DNA of 59,000 nucleotides from Natranaeroarchaeum aerophilus (GCF_023638055.1 NZ_JAKRVY010000013.1:1-59000); one strand, 5' to 3'; positions 45,879 through 53,976 are shown, numbered from the stretch's first letter. Made by a program: numbers and translations. The notes: a model not told the origin generated them from the letters alone.

Positions 45879-46820
45879 TCAGACGTGTCGGTCGAGCAGG
45901 TCGTAAGACCGCTTCTGGTCCCAGTCGTAGTCGTCGTCGAAGTACCGCTCCGCGAGCGGCTCCTCGGGCATTTCGCCGATTGCCTTCTTTTCTTCCTGGT
46001 AGGACGGTCGGTCCTCGTCGACGTAGAAGCGACCGGTGAGGACTTCCCCCTCGTGGAGGGCGTCCTCGGCCTCGTACATCATCTCGCTCGCCTCGCGACG
46101 ATCCGTGATGTCGAAGTCGTAGTCGTCGCTGTCCTGAATATCGACGTATGGGACGTACTGCTTGGCGTCCTTGTTCCAGGTGGGACACTGGGTCAGGAAG
46201 TCGACGTGAGCGAAGCCGTCGTGCTCGATGGCTTCGACGAGGATCTCCTTGGCCTGGTTCGGGTTGACCGCGGCCGTCCGGGCGACGTAGGACGCACCCG
46301 ACGTCAGCGAGAGGCTGAGCGGCCGGATCGGCGTCTTCGCGCTACCCGAGGGCTGGGTCTTGGACTTGTGGCCTTTGGGGCTGGTCGGGGACGTCTGTCC
46401 CTTCGTCAGCCCGAAGATCTCGTTGTTGAACACGATATACGTCATATCGTGGTTCTCGCGGGCCGTATGCATGAAGTGGTTTCCGCCGATCCCGTAGCCG
46501 TCACCGTCACCGCCGGCGGCGATGACTTCGAGGCCGGGGTTGGCCAGCTTCGCCGCGCGGGCGACCGGTAGCGATCGGCCGTGGATCGTGTGGAAGCCGT
46601 ACGTGTCCAGATAGCTGTTCAGTTTTCCGGAACAGCCGATCCCGGTACAGAGCAGCGTTTCCTCGGGCGTTCGGCCGACTTCCGGCAGCGCCTGTTTCAG
46701 CGCCTTGAGGACGCCGAAGTCACCACAGCCAGGACACCACGTCGGCTGGGGCTCGATGCCGGGTGTGTACTCGTCTCGGTCGATATCGCGTTCTTCACCG
46801 ATTGCGTTGAATGCACTCAT
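45879..46820 (-). CDS. korB: 2-oxoacid:ferredoxin oxidoreductase beta subunit
   Basis: Thiamine-pyrophosphate-binding subunit, 313 residues. Motifs are WCPGCGDFGVLKAL with two Cys, GIGCSGK, the TPP motif GGDGDGYGIGGNHF, NNEIFGLTKGQTSPT and TQCPTWN, whose cysteines bind one 4Fe-4S cluster. It decarboxylates 2-oxoglutarate or pyruvate in complex with KorA. It lies 16 bases after korA. No separate delta/ferredoxin subunit is present, as in other haloarchaeal enzymes. Confidence 0.93.
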   Translation of the reverse strand: MSAFNAIGEERDIDRDEYTPGIEPQPTWCPGCGDFGVLKALKQALPEVGRTPEETLLCTGIGCSGKLNSYLDTYGFHTIHGRSLPVARAAKLANPGLEVIAAGGDGDGYGIGGNHFMHTARENHDMTYIVFNNEIFGLTKGQTSPTSPKGHKSKTQPSGSAKTPIRPLSLSLTSGASYVARTAAVNPNQAKEILVEAIEHDGFAHVDFLTQCPTWNKDAKQYVPYVDIQDSDDYDFDITDRREASEMMYEAEDALHEGEVLTGRFYVDEDRPSYQEEKKAIGEMPEEPLAERYFDDDYDWDQKRSYDLLDRHV

Positions 46821-46836
46821 ATGTGAATCTCCTCGA

Positions 46837-48732
46837 TTAGTCCCCCGCGGCAGGGCGAATCTCGGTTCGAGTTACCGGCGATTCGTCCGCGCCGTTGATC
46901 TGTGCTTCGAAGGCCTCGACGACCTCCTCGGGCTCGAACGGGTTCCCGTCGTACTTGAGGAAGCTGGTCAGTTTCTCGCCGAACTGGCCGAGCTCCTTCT
47001 GGGTGAGCCCGCGGAACTGTGCGGTGGCGTTCATTTCGACGATCATGGCTTCCTCGACGCTCTCGAGGAACTCCGTCATCTCCTGTTCGGGGTACGGCAT
47101 CATATCGCTGACACCGATCGACTTGACGGAGACGCCTCTCTCGTTGAGTCGGTCGACCGCTTCCTCGACGGTCCCCTGCTGGGACCCCCAGGTGATGAGA
47201 CCGTACTCGGCGTCCTCCGGGCCGCGGTAGGACTGCTGAGACTCGTGTTCTTCGTCGAGTTCCTCACGGATCGAGACGAGCTTGCTCATCCGGCGGCTCA
47301 TCTGTGCGACCCGGTTATCGGGATCCTCGTCGATGTGACCCGCCTTGTTGTGCTCGTTACCGGTTGCGAGATAACGTCCATCCTTCTGTCCGGGGAGCGA
47401 GCGCGGCGCGACACCGTTTTCGGTCTCGTGGATGAATCGGTTGAACTTGCCGGACTCGTCGTGTGCTGCCTCGGCGAGTTCCTCCTCGGTAAGGACGCTG
47501 CCGGGGTCGGCGTCGACCGGGCGGTCGAAGAAGCTCTTGGGAACGTTGCGGTTCTCGCCGGAGAGCTTCTGGTCGATGATGACGATGGCCGGGATCTGGT
47601 AATCGTAGGCCAGCTTGAACGCCATCCTGGTCTGGTCGTACGCCTCGGCAGGATCCGCCGGTGCGAAGACGACGCGGTTCGAGTCACCCTGACTGGAGTA
47701 CAGGATCGATTCGAGGTCGCCCTGCTCGGGTTTGGTCGGCAGACCCGTCGAGGGACCTGCTCGCATCGCTTCGATCAGGACGATCGGGGTCTCGGTCATC
47801 TCCGCGAGGCCGAGTGGCTCGCCCATCAGGGCGAAGCCACCGCCGGAGGAACCGGACATGGACTTGACGCCAGCGTGGCTCGCACCGACTGCGAGCGCCG
47901 CCGCCGCGATCTCGTCTTCGACCTGCTCGGAGATACCGCCGAACTTGGGCAGGTTCTGGGACATGATCGCGAAGACGTCGGTCCACGGTGTCATCGGGTA
48001 GCCCGCAATGAAGCGACAGCCAGCGTCGAGGGCACCGTATGCGACGCCGTTCGAGCCGGAGACGAGCACCTGCTCTTCGTCGTGGTCGCCCGTCGGAACG
48101 CGGAGGTCGTGCTCGAACTCGTACTCCTCGTTGGTCATCTCGTAGGCGTCGTGGAGTACGTTCAGGTTGGCTTCGAGCATATCGCCCCCCATGGCGTCCT
48201 CCATGAGGTTCTCGATCTCGCCGAGTTCCATATCGAGCAGCGCCGCGGTGACACCGACACCGGCGGTGTTACGCATAATCTCGCGGCCGTGCTCTTTGGC
48301 GAGCTCCCGGAGATTGATGTCGAAGACGTGCCAGTTGTTCTCCTCGGCGCGCTCGTCGAAGTTCGGAACGTCATCCGTGTCGAGCATCCCCGAGTCGTAG
48401 ACGATAATTCCGCCCTCGCGGAGTTCATCAAGGTTCTCGTAGAGGGGCTTGATCTCCTCCTCGCCGTAGTAGGCGTTCTCCTTCGGATTCCGGGCGAAGG
48501 AGTCGCCAAGTGCGAGCAGGAAGTTATAGCCGTCACCACGAGATTTGACGGTGTCCTCTCGCGCGCGAATCTCGACGTAGGTGTGGCCACCACGGATCCG
48601 CGACGGGTAATGGCGATGCGTGAATACGTTCAGCCCCGAGCGCATCAGGGCCTTTGCGAAGTTCTGACTTGTCGAGTCGATTCCGTCACCGGAACCGCCT
48701 GCGATTCGCCAGATGAGTTCGTCATCAGTCAT
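46837..48732 (-). CDS. korA: 2-oxoacid:ferredoxin oxidoreductase alpha subunit (gamma-alpha fusion)
   Basis: 631 residues in which the gamma domain (1-195, start RIAGGSGDGIDSTSQNFAKAL) is fused to the alpha pyrimidine-binding domain (220-630, GYPMTPWTD, SSGGGFALMGEPLGLAEM). Together with KorB it forms the two-subunit haloarchaeal enzyme that oxidises 2-oxoacids with CoA and ferredoxin, replacing the NAD-linked dehydrogenase. Whether the substrate is 2-oxoglutarate or another oxoacid is not settled; the symbol is the best guess. Confidence 0.92.
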   Translation of the reverse strand: MTDDELIWRIAGGSGDGIDSTSQNFAKALMRSGLNVFTHRHYPSRIRGGHTYVEIRAREDTVKSRGDGYNFLLALGDSFARNPKENAYYGEEEIKPLYENLDELREGGIIVYDSGMLDTDDVPNFDERAEENNWHVFDINLRELAKEHGREIMRNTAGVGVTAALLDMELGEIENLMEDAMGGDMLEANLNVLHDAYEMTNEEYEFEHDLRVPTGDHDEEQVLVSGSNGVAYGALDAGCRFIAGYPMTPWTDVFAIMSQNLPKFGGISEQVEDEIAAAALAVGASHAGVKSMSGSSGGGFALMGEPLGLAEMTETPIVLIEAMRAGPSTGLPTKPEQGDLESILYSSQGDSNRVVFAPADPAEAYDQTRMAFKLAYDYQIPAIVIIDQKLSGENRNVPKSFFDRPVDADPGSVLTEEELAEAAHDESGKFNRFIHETENGVAPRSLPGQKDGRYLATGNEHNKAGHIDEDPDNRVAQMSRRMSKLVSIREELDEEHESQQSYRGPEDAEYGLITWGSQQGTVEEAVDRLNERGVSVKSIGVSDMMPYPEQEMTEFLESVEEAMIVEMNATAQFRGLTQKELGQFGEKLTSFLKYDGNPFEPEEVVEAFEAQINGADESPVTRTEIRPAAGD

Positions 48733-48743
48733 AATTTATACCC

Positions 48744-48758
48744 GGCCCAGCGTGGGCC
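48744..48758. promoter_or_regulatory. Inverted repeat upstream of korA
   Basis: Perfect 6-bp arms GGCCCA and TGGGCC with a 3-base spacer, 12 bases before the korA start, next to an AATTTATA element (48733-48740). Position fits an operator or a 5' hairpin. Confidence 0.4.
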
Positions 48759-48852
48759 AGCAGTATCTGAAAGTTTGGTGTGACCCGAACTAAAGCCTTT
48801 GCTATCCTTTGCCAAGAAACTATTATGAAGATTATCTTAAACGCCTATTTTC

Positions 48853-49002
48853 TTAATAATCGTCCATAACTAATTGGCCGAGAACGGTGGCTGACTGGGT
48901 CCGAGCCGGCGACGACGATCCGTCAAGCAGCAGGTCCCTGGACAGTTGCTCAATCATTTGCTCGGAGCCACTACTCGCTTCGAAGGCCGCCTCCCCGGCC
49001 AT
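48853..49002 (-). CDS. Possible 49-residue protein in the korA-surE gap
   Basis: The 362-base gap between korA and surE contains one credible small frame of 49 residues, starting MAGEAAFEASSGSEQ and ending VLGQLVMDDY. The middle, MIEQLSRDLLLDGSSSPARTQ, looks like an amphipathic helix plus a turn. It is acidic and high in G+C, like real haloarchaeal coding DNA, and lies upstream of korA on the same strand. No family recognised. The rest of the gap (48759-48852, 49003-49094) shows nothing. Confidence 0.35.
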   Translation of the reverse strand: MAGEAAFEASSGSEQMIEQLSRDLLLDGSSSPARTQSATVLGQLVMDDY

Positions 49003-49094
49003 CGTCTGACGTTCTCGGGTGAGTGAGTTTCCAGACCCCCCACGGATTCCCGGACTGTGACGATGTCGAGGGGTCGACTGCTGGCGGCTCGAGT

Positions 49095-49889
49095 TCAGCG
49101 GTGTTCGTAGTCGCCGACGAGCGTATCCAGCGCGTCGTGGTGCTCGGTCGTGTGTGGTGCAGTCAGCGGCGAGACGCTAATATTCCCGTGGACGACGGCG
49201 CGTCGATCGGTCCCATCGGGATCGTTGATCTCGGCCGTAGCCATCCGCTCCCAGATCCGGTCGTGGAGTGTAATCGAGTCCCCGTTGTGGGTTGCATCCA
49301 TGTCGTAGACGTGCGATGGGCTGGTAATCGTCATCCCTGCTGGCTCGTCGTCCGGGACCGGTGCGTTGACGTTGAGATAGTCGGCGTCATCGAACACCCC
49401 CTCGCTGAGTGCCCGCTCCGCAAGATACTCGGTTGCTCTGACTGCTTCCGCGTAGTCCTCGCGCGTAACCTCTATTTCGTGGAACGCAAGATCACCTGTT
49501 GGCACGTACAGCGAGACGGCGATCGCTGGGACGCCAAAAAATGCCGCTTCGACCGCCGCACTCACCGTCCCCGATCGTCCGAGGACGTACTGACCCAGAT
49601 TTGCACCGCGATTACAGCCCGAAACGACGAGATCGGGATACGGGCCGATCGCCTCCAGTCCTGCAACGACACAGTCGGATGGGGTACCCTGAATCGCATA
49701 GCCCAGCTCGTGTTCTTCGATTTCGACCTCGGTTGAAATCGCCCGCCCAACGGCACTCTGATCGTCCGCTGGCGCGACGACTGTGACGTTACCGACCTCG
49801 GTCAGTGCGTCGTGTAAGGCTCGAATTCCGACACTGCCGATCCCGTCGTCGTTTGTCAGGAGGATCTCGAGGTCCTCAGTCTCGTCCAT
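49095..49889 (-). CDS. surE: 5'-nucleotidase SurE
   Basis: 264 residues. The SurE nucleotidase fold opens with LLTNDDGIGSVGIRAL (metal ligands Asp14, Asp15), followed by VAPADDQSAVGRAIS, GTPSDCV and SGCNRGANLG. It dephosphorylates nucleoside 5'- and 3'-monophosphates. Size is typical. No operon partner; korA lies 363 bases further on. Confidence 0.94.
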   Translation of the reverse strand: MDETEDLEILLTNDDGIGSVGIRALHDALTEVGNVTVVAPADDQSAVGRAISTEVEIEEHELGYAIQGTPSDCVVAGLEAIGPYPDLVVSGCNRGANLGQYVLGRSGTVSAAVEAAFFGVPAIAVSLYVPTGDLAFHEIEVTREDYAEAVRATEYLAERALSEGVFDDADYLNVNAPVPDDEPAGMTITSPSHVYDMDATHNGDSITLHDRIWERMATAEINDPDGTDRRAVVHGNISVSPLTAPHTTEHHDALDTLVGDYEHR

Positions 49890-49981
49890 GCACCACCGTC
49901 GAACGCGGAAGCGAAAAACACACCGATACCGACAGCCATTCTGGATCGTCCCGCTTCGTCACACTGGTAAATCCCGCCTCG

Positions 49982-50122
49982 TCACAGCAGTGTCACGGCG
50001 AGATATGGGAGTGCGAACAGGACGACGAATACCACTGTGAGGATGATTCCCCACGCGATGAGCGTACTGACAGCAGTGATCCATGCCGGATGATCGAACC
50101 GGGAGAGACGCTCGGTTACCAT
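49982..50122 (-). CDS. Small single-helix membrane protein
   Basis: 46 residues: MVTERLSRFDHPAWITAVS followed by a hydrophobic helix (about 17-42). Haloarchaea have several such mini-membrane proteins with unknown function. The start at 50122 is preferred, since upstream codons to 50197 are polar and not conserved-looking. Basic residues before the helix place the N terminus in the cytoplasm. Confidence 0.5.
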   Translation of the reverse strand: MVTERLSRFDHPAWITAVSTLIAWGIILTVVFVVLFALPYLAVTLL

Positions 50123-50267
50123 ATGCGGGTGAATGAGTGGTGTCGTGTTAATTCTATGCACACGAGGAACAACTGACATATCGTTTTCGTGTCCCACGAT
50201 CGCGCATTTCCCGCCATACTGGGCGCATTCGGACGGCTTTTATTCGCCGCGTGAGTAGCGCCTGCCA

Positions 50268-50819
50268 ATGACGAAGATCGACGTGGTCGACAACCACGGC
50301 CAGTTCACCCACCTGGAGCAGCGTGCGCTCCGGGACATGGGCATCGACACGGAACTGATCGACAACGAGACGCCACCAGAAGAGATAGACGCTGACGGAC
50401 TCGTCCTTTCGGGCGGGCCGGATATCGATGACATCGGCCGGTGCTCGGAGTATCTCGATCTCGATATCCCGGTGCTCGGAATCTGTCTCGGGATGCAGAT
50501 CATCGCCGACGAACTCGGCGGGCGCATCGGCGGCGGCGAGTACGGCGGCTACGCCGATGTCACGGTCGAACTGCTCGAAGAGAGCGATCCGCTTACGGGG
50601 TCACTGTATCCTGAAACGCGCGTGTGGGCGAGCCACGCTGATGAGGTGAAGGAACTGCCCGAAGGCTTCGAGCTAACCGGCAAAAGCGACGTCTGTGGTG
50701 TCGAGTCGATGAGCAACGCCGATCGCGACCTCTACGGCGTCCAGTGGCATCCCGAAGTTGCCCATACCGAAGAAGGCGAGGAACTGTTCGAGAACTTCCG
50801 CGCGATCTGCGAGGAGTGA
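50268..50819 (+). CDS. guaAA: GMP synthase glutamine amidotransferase subunit
   Basis: 183-residue class I glutaminase with Cys73 in LGICLGMQ, His161 and Glu163 in QWHPEVAH. In archaea GMP synthase is split; this subunit delivers ammonia to the separate ATP-pyrophosphatase subunit, which is not in the window. Start fits the N-terminal VVDNHGQF strand. Confidence 0.94.
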   Translation: MTKIDVVDNHGQFTHLEQRALRDMGIDTELIDNETPPEEIDADGLVLSGGPDIDDIGRCSEYLDLDIPVLGICLGMQIIADELGGRIGGGEYGGYADVTVELLEESDPLTGSLYPETRVWASHADEVKELPEGFELTGKSDVCGVESMSNADRDLYGVQWHPEVAHTEEGEELFENFRAICEE

Positions 50820-50886
50820 GGCAGGTCAGGCGGGGAATTGTGGCAGGGGTCGGTGTATTTATTTCCCGTCAGGAAGAGTTCAACGT

Positions 50887-51357
50887 ATGAGGACGTCGAC
50901 TGAGCAGTATTCGATTGCCACTGCCGTCTGGATCGGCTCGTTGATCCTGGTCGGTATCCCTGTATTTCTGCTACTGAGTTATGTGTTTGAGCCTCTGCCA
51001 GACCGTCTTGGTATCGCTTCGTATCCGATCGCCAGTCTCGTGGTCGTGGTAGTGATCCCTGCGGCGGTCGCTGTCGAGGTTGCAACCGCTATCGCCGCGG
51101 TTCGACTTGCGGAGTCCAGGCCTTTTGCCCGGTTCGGAACGGTCCAACGTCTCTCACTGATTTGCGCCCTGGGTGCCGCCTGTGTGCTCGGTCTCGCCGT
51201 CATCGCCTGGATCTTCCATCGGATCTTTTATTCGGGACTGTTGGACGGTATGCCCGGACAGACTGCAGTCGGCGTCGTGCTGGCTGGGGCATTTCTCGTG
51301 TTTGTCGTACTGGCGGTTCACGGGTTCGTAGCGGGATATCAGTCGACAGACGCCTGA
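50887..51357 (+). CDS. Four-helix membrane protein, unknown
   Basis: 156 residues with four hydrophobic helices (about 10-32, 48-72, 86-108, 122-145) and short loops; the loop after the second helix is basic (ESRPFARFG). No family recognised. The start is at 50887 because the upstream frame to 50758 runs into guaAA. It follows guaAA by 67 bases and may be co-transcribed. Confidence 0.6.
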   Translation: MRTSTEQYSIATAVWIGSLILVGIPVFLLLSYVFEPLPDRLGIASYPIASLVVVVVIPAAVAVEVATAIAAVRLAESRPFARFGTVQRLSLICALGAACVLGLAVIAWIFHRIFYSGLLDGMPGQTAVGVVLAGAFLVFVVLAVHGFVAGYQSTDA

Positions 51358-51435
51358 CTCCGAAAGGTTGCATGGAACCTGAGACGGTTGTCTCCACAGG
51401 GATATGGCTTGTCTCCGTGAACCCGAAGAGGCTGG

Positions 51436-51852
51436 TCACCGCGAACTGAGAGTGGAGACGATAGTAAAGCCAGTGATCAACAGGAACCCGAGCAACGCCA
51501 TGTTCGGAATGCTAAGCCCGAGCAGTTCGTACTGTACAGCGGTACAGCCACCGCCAACTGTGCAGGAGCCGACGCCGCCGGTCGCATACTGGATATAGGA
51601 GTGGTACGCCGCCAGGAGCGCCCCCGGAACGGAAAGCGAGAGGACGATCGGTGCGAGGCTGTCGTTGCGCTGGTACGCGCCGATGACGAGGATCACGACC
51701 AGCGGATACATGAAGATCCGCTGGTACCAGCAAAGGTCACAGGGCGTCAACCCCATGCCGCGACTGAAGTACAGGCTCCCGGCTGTCGAGATCGCGGCGA
51801 CAAGGGTGCCCGCGGCGAGGTACTGTCGCGTCTCGACTGCCGGACGACTCAT
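51436..51852 (-). CDS. dsbB: DsbB-family disulfide oxidoreductase
   Basis: 138-residue membrane protein with four helices. Redox pairs are visible: Cys38-Cys41 in TPCDLCWYQR and Cys97/Cys103 in the second extracytoplasmic loop SCTVGGGC. It regenerates oxidised DsbA-like proteins and passes electrons to quinone. The second loop is shorter than in bacterial DsbB. DsbA is not in the window. Confidence 0.9.
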   Translation of the reverse strand: MSRPAVETRQYLAAGTLVAAISTAGSLYFSRGMGLTPCDLCWYQRIFMYPLVVILVIGAYQRNDSLAPIVLSLSVPGALLAAYHSYIQYATGGVGSCTVGGGCTAVQYELLGLSIPNMALLGFLLITGFTIVSTLSSR

Positions 51853-51884
51853 TACCCGAGTTGACGGCCGACACCTCGAAAAAG

Positions 51885-51949
51885 CTTCTGACAGGGCGCT
51901 ATCTGATACTCTGACACTGGACTACTTCTGACAGGATGCCAGCTGATAC
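51885..51949. repeat. Two imperfect 25-bp direct repeats
   Basis: CTTCTGACAGG...CTGATAC occurs at 51885 and 51925, spacing 40, in the gap upstream of dsbB. No gene there. Confidence 0.6.
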
Positions 51950-52009
51950 GCGAAACTGGTCACTTGTGATGTCGTGTTACAGGTAAAAAGTGGTGGGCGC
52001 GTCAGCGCG

Positions 52010-52252
52010 TTACGACGCGTCCTCGAACAGGTCGTCGACAGCGGACTGGGCCGCAAGTGCGGCGTCGTCGGCGACCACCTGCTCGTCCTCGTCGGCCTCG
52101 GGTGCGTTGAGGTAGACGTCGACATCGAGCACGCCGTCCTCGAAGGTGACCGTCACGTCGACATCCTCGACGTTCGAGTTCTTTACTCGTGAGAGGATCA
52201 ACCCCTCAGCGGCCTCGGCGGCCGTCTGAACCACTTCCTCGTCGTCTGGCAT
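52010..52252 (-). CDS. DUF3194 family protein
   Basis: 80 residues of an archaeal family of unknown function that is always next to prefoldin beta. Helix AAEAAEGLILSRV, strand-strand VEDVDVTVTFEDGVLDVDVYLNAPEAD, then helix AALAAQSAVDDLF. Acidic. It lies 7 bases after pfdB and is probably co-translated with it. Confidence 0.85.
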   Translation of the reverse strand: MPDDEEVVQTAAEAAEGLILSRVKNSNVEDVDVTVTFEDGVLDVDVYLNAPEADEDEQVVADDAALAAQSAVDDLFEDAS

Positions 52253-52259
52253 CGTCTCC

Positions 52260-52643
52260 TTATGCGCCGCCGGGGCCGCCCATCGGCGCGCCGCCGGGGC
52301 CGCCGCCGAGCAGCTCTTCGAGCTCGCCCTGCAGGTCCTCGAACTGCTCCTGAACGCGCTCTTCCTGTTTGGTCAGCGTCTCGACACGGATTTCGAGGCT
52401 GTCGACCTTCTCGTCGAGGTCGTCGTTCGCTGTCTCGTAGTCCGTCTCGACGAGCAGTTCGCCGACCTCTCGGTACATGACGGTGTCCTCGTCGATGTCT
52501 TCGAGCTCGTCGAGCGCCGTCTCGGCTTCGTTGAGCTGCGTTTCGGCCTCGTTCTTCTGGGCCGCGACCTGCTGTGCGGTCTCCTGAAGGTCCTGAAGCT
52601 GTTCGAGTTTCTCCTGTGCTTCCGGCGGTAGGTTGCCTTGCAT
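52260..52643 (-). CDS. pfdB: Prefoldin beta subunit
   Basis: 127 residues, a coiled-coil chaperone subunit forming the body of the hexamer that hands nascent chains to the thermosome. Long heptad helices at 10-50 and 68-112, separated by a beta-hairpin ([16 protein letters not shown]). The C terminus is Gly/Pro-rich ([15 protein letters not shown]), as in other haloarchaea. Start at 52643 ([16 protein letters not shown]); upstream codons are not family-like. Confidence 0.94.
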   Translation of the reverse strand: MQGNLPPEAQEKLEQLQDLQETAQQVAAQKNEAETQLNEAETALDELEDIDEDTVMYREVGELLVETDYETANDDLDEKVDSLEIRVETLTKQEERVQEQFEDLQGELEELLGGGPGGAPMGGPGGA

Positions 52644-52680
52644 ACTTCTCAGGTGGAGGTCCGGACGGAAAAACCCCGTC

Positions 52681-52690
52681 ATTATAGTTG
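52681..52690 (-). promoter_or_regulatory. TATA box of pfdB
   Basis: CAACTATAAT on the minus strand, giving a predicted start about 14 bases before the pfdB ATG. Confidence 0.5.
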
Positions 52691-52710
52691 CGACCCAGCA
52701 TCGTGGGTCG
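52691..52710. promoter_or_regulatory. Inverted repeat next to the pfdB TATA box
   Basis: Perfect 7-bp arms CGACCCA/TGGGTCG with a 6-base spacer, directly upstream of the TATA box (BRE position). Could be an operator or the pcc1 terminator. Confidence 0.4.
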
Positions 52711-52772
52711 TCCTGTGTCCTCCGATAGCCGACAGGGACAGTACGTATCCGCAGATCGTATCCGTTGATCGG

Positions 52773-52860
52773 CCGTAGTCAGCGAGATTCCCTGCCGTAG
52801 TCAGCGAGATTCCCTGCCGCAGTCAGCGACATGCCCGGCCGCAGTCAGCGACGGACTCGG
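52773..52860. repeat. 22-bp tandem array, four copies, overlapping pcc1
   Basis: Units start at 52773, 52795, 52817 and 52839. The first two are identical (CCGTAGTCAGCGAGATTCC core); the third and fourth share CCGCAGTCAGCGAC. The pcc1 stop codon (52823-52825) lies inside the third copy, so the end of the gene is array sequence. Confidence 0.9.
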
Positions 52861-53086
52861 CCACGTCGACCAGCGTTAACCAGGTGTTCGAGGCCGCACG
52901 GAGTGCAACCAGATCAGTCGCTTCAACGGTAACCTCTATTGTTGATTCCGAGCGAGAGAGGGAGACCTGCGAGCGCTCGTCATCAATATCACCGACCTCT
53001 GGACGGACGCTCCGCTCGATTATCCGTGCAACAGTAGCCGAGTCGTACGCAAACGTGTAGGTCGCTCCGTGTACGAACGCGTCCAT
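52823..53086 (-). CDS. pcc1: KEOPS complex subunit Pcc1
   Basis: 87 residues. Pcc1 dimerises within KEOPS, which makes t6A37 in tRNA. The family pattern is evident: ATYTFAYDSATVARIIERSVRPEVGD, then STIEVTVEATDLVALRAASNTWLTLVDVAESV. The last nine residues (VADCGRACR) come from the 22-bp array and are not family-like. It lies 11 bases after rpoP. Confidence 0.9.
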   Translation of the reverse strand: MDAFVHGATYTFAYDSATVARIIERSVRPEVGDIDDERSQVSLSRSESTIEVTVEATDLVALRAASNTWLTLVDVAESVADCGRACR

Positions 53087-53097
53087 ACGGAGGCGGT

Positions 53098-53232
53098 CTA
53101 CTCGACGCTGACTTCCTTTACGTCCCGGCTCCGTTCTTTGAGAAGTACACGGTGCCCGCAGTAGGGACAGCGGACGCCCCCGTACTCGTCGAGTTCGACG
53201 TCACGCTTGCAGCGCGAGCACTTGTACGACAT
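53098..53232 (-). CDS. rpoP: RNA polymerase subunit P (Rpo12)
   Basis: 44 residues, a single zinc ribbon with Cys5, Cys8, Cys22 and Cys25 ([24 protein letters not shown]). Small subunit of archaeal RNA polymerase, homologous to Rpb12. It is tightly packed between rpl37ae (2 bases) and pcc1 (11 bases). Confidence 0.95.
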   Translation of the reverse strand: MSYKCSRCKRDVELDEYGGVRCPYCGHRVLLKERSRDVKEVSVE

Positions 53233-53234
53233 CG

Positions 53235-53501
53235 TTACTCGTCCTCGGAGAGTGCGGCGCGGATCGATCGTTTGACGCTACGTCCGGCGGGGGTGTCCGG
53301 TCGGTACGCCCCACCAGCGAACTTCTCGCCGGTCTCCTCGTTGATCCAGATCCCGGTTCCGACGCGTTTGACGTCGTCACCGTCGACGGTTGCGTTCTGC
53401 ATGTCACTCTCGATCTCGGAGACGCGTTTCCGTGCGACGCGACCGTAGCGAGCACCGAAGCGGCCCGAACTCCCGGTCTGTCGTCGTTTGCCTTCGGCCA
53501 T
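53235..53501 (-). CDS. rpl37ae: Ribosomal protein L37Ae without zinc ribbon
   Basis: 88 residues of the large-subunit protein. Conserved blocks: [22 protein letters not shown], then [37 protein letters not shown]. The usual four zinc cysteines (CPxC and CxxC flanking the GTGIW strand) are absent; DGDDVKRV and NEETGE take their places. Ribosome assembly does not always need zinc, since other families have lost such ribbons. The start is at 53501 ([10 protein letters not shown]). First gene of the rpl37ae-rpoP-pcc1 run. Confidence 0.93.
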   Translation of the reverse strand: MAEGKRRQTGSSGRFGARYGRVARKRVSEIESDMQNATVDGDDVKRVGTGIWINEETGEKFAGGAYRPDTPAGRSVKRSIRAALSEDE

Positions 53502-53645
53502 AGTACCGATTAATAATTCGAGCGACCTGATAAACCCTTTGAGTTGGTCCGGTACGGAGTCTATCGAAGGTATCCGTGCGGGGGGCTGGTCGTTCGGCGT
53601 CTCATCGTGAAGTGTGTTCGTAATCTGCGTTTTGCGGGACGGCAA

Positions 53646-53855
53646 TCAGTAGTGTTCAACGGGTGGTTGGATGAACACTTCGTGGCACACGACCAGCACG
53701 GCAGCCAACAGTCCGGCGAGTATCAGCGGGAGCTCTGGAAGTCCCACGTGGATTCCGAGTACCGCCGTGAACAGTGAAGCAACGTACTGAACGACGACAC
53801 CACTGACCGCCAGAACTGGCAGGAAAGCGAGTACGATATCGTGTCGTGAGGTCAT
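53646..53855 (-). CDS. Small two-helix membrane protein
   Basis: 69 residues with two hydrophobic helices (about 7-33 and 39-60). A polar start (MTSRHD) and a Pro-rich tail (IQPPVEHY) frame them. No family recognised. An AT-rich dyad directly precedes the ATG. It marks the edge of the origin-like region. Confidence 0.5.
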   Translation of the reverse strand: MTSRHDIVLAFLPVLAVSGVVVQYVASLFTAVLGIHVGLPELPLILAGLLAAVLVVCHEVFIQPPVEHY

Positions 53856-53860
53856 CGTTC

Positions 53861-53884
53861 TAATTATATGTAATTACCACGTGG
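53861..53884. promoter_or_regulatory. AT-rich dyad and CCACGTGG palindrome
   Basis: TAATTA-TATG-TAATTA (53861-53876) directly followed by the perfect palindrome CCACGTGG (53877-53884), upstream of the small membrane-protein gene. May serve as TATA/BRE plus operator. Confidence 0.45.
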
Positions 53885-53924
53885 CACGTAAACGTCGGGG
53901 GGTGCTTTCGAGGGAAACAGAGTC

Positions 53925-53945
53925 TCCCCACCATGTCGAGTGTTC
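53925..53945 (-). repeat. Origin-recognition-box-like element, weak copy
   Basis: On the minus strand GAACACTCGACA followed by TGGTGGGGA. It keeps the AACACTCGACA core but lacks the full G run. Confidence 0.5.
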
Positions 53946-53976
53946 GCACTTCGACGGGGGTGTCGGTGAATGGGAC

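Noticed and set aside
46705-48783. 692-codon open frame opposite korA/korB
   Set aside because: High-G+C shadow of real genes; the protein shows no domain and the opposite strand has clear KorA/KorB motifs.
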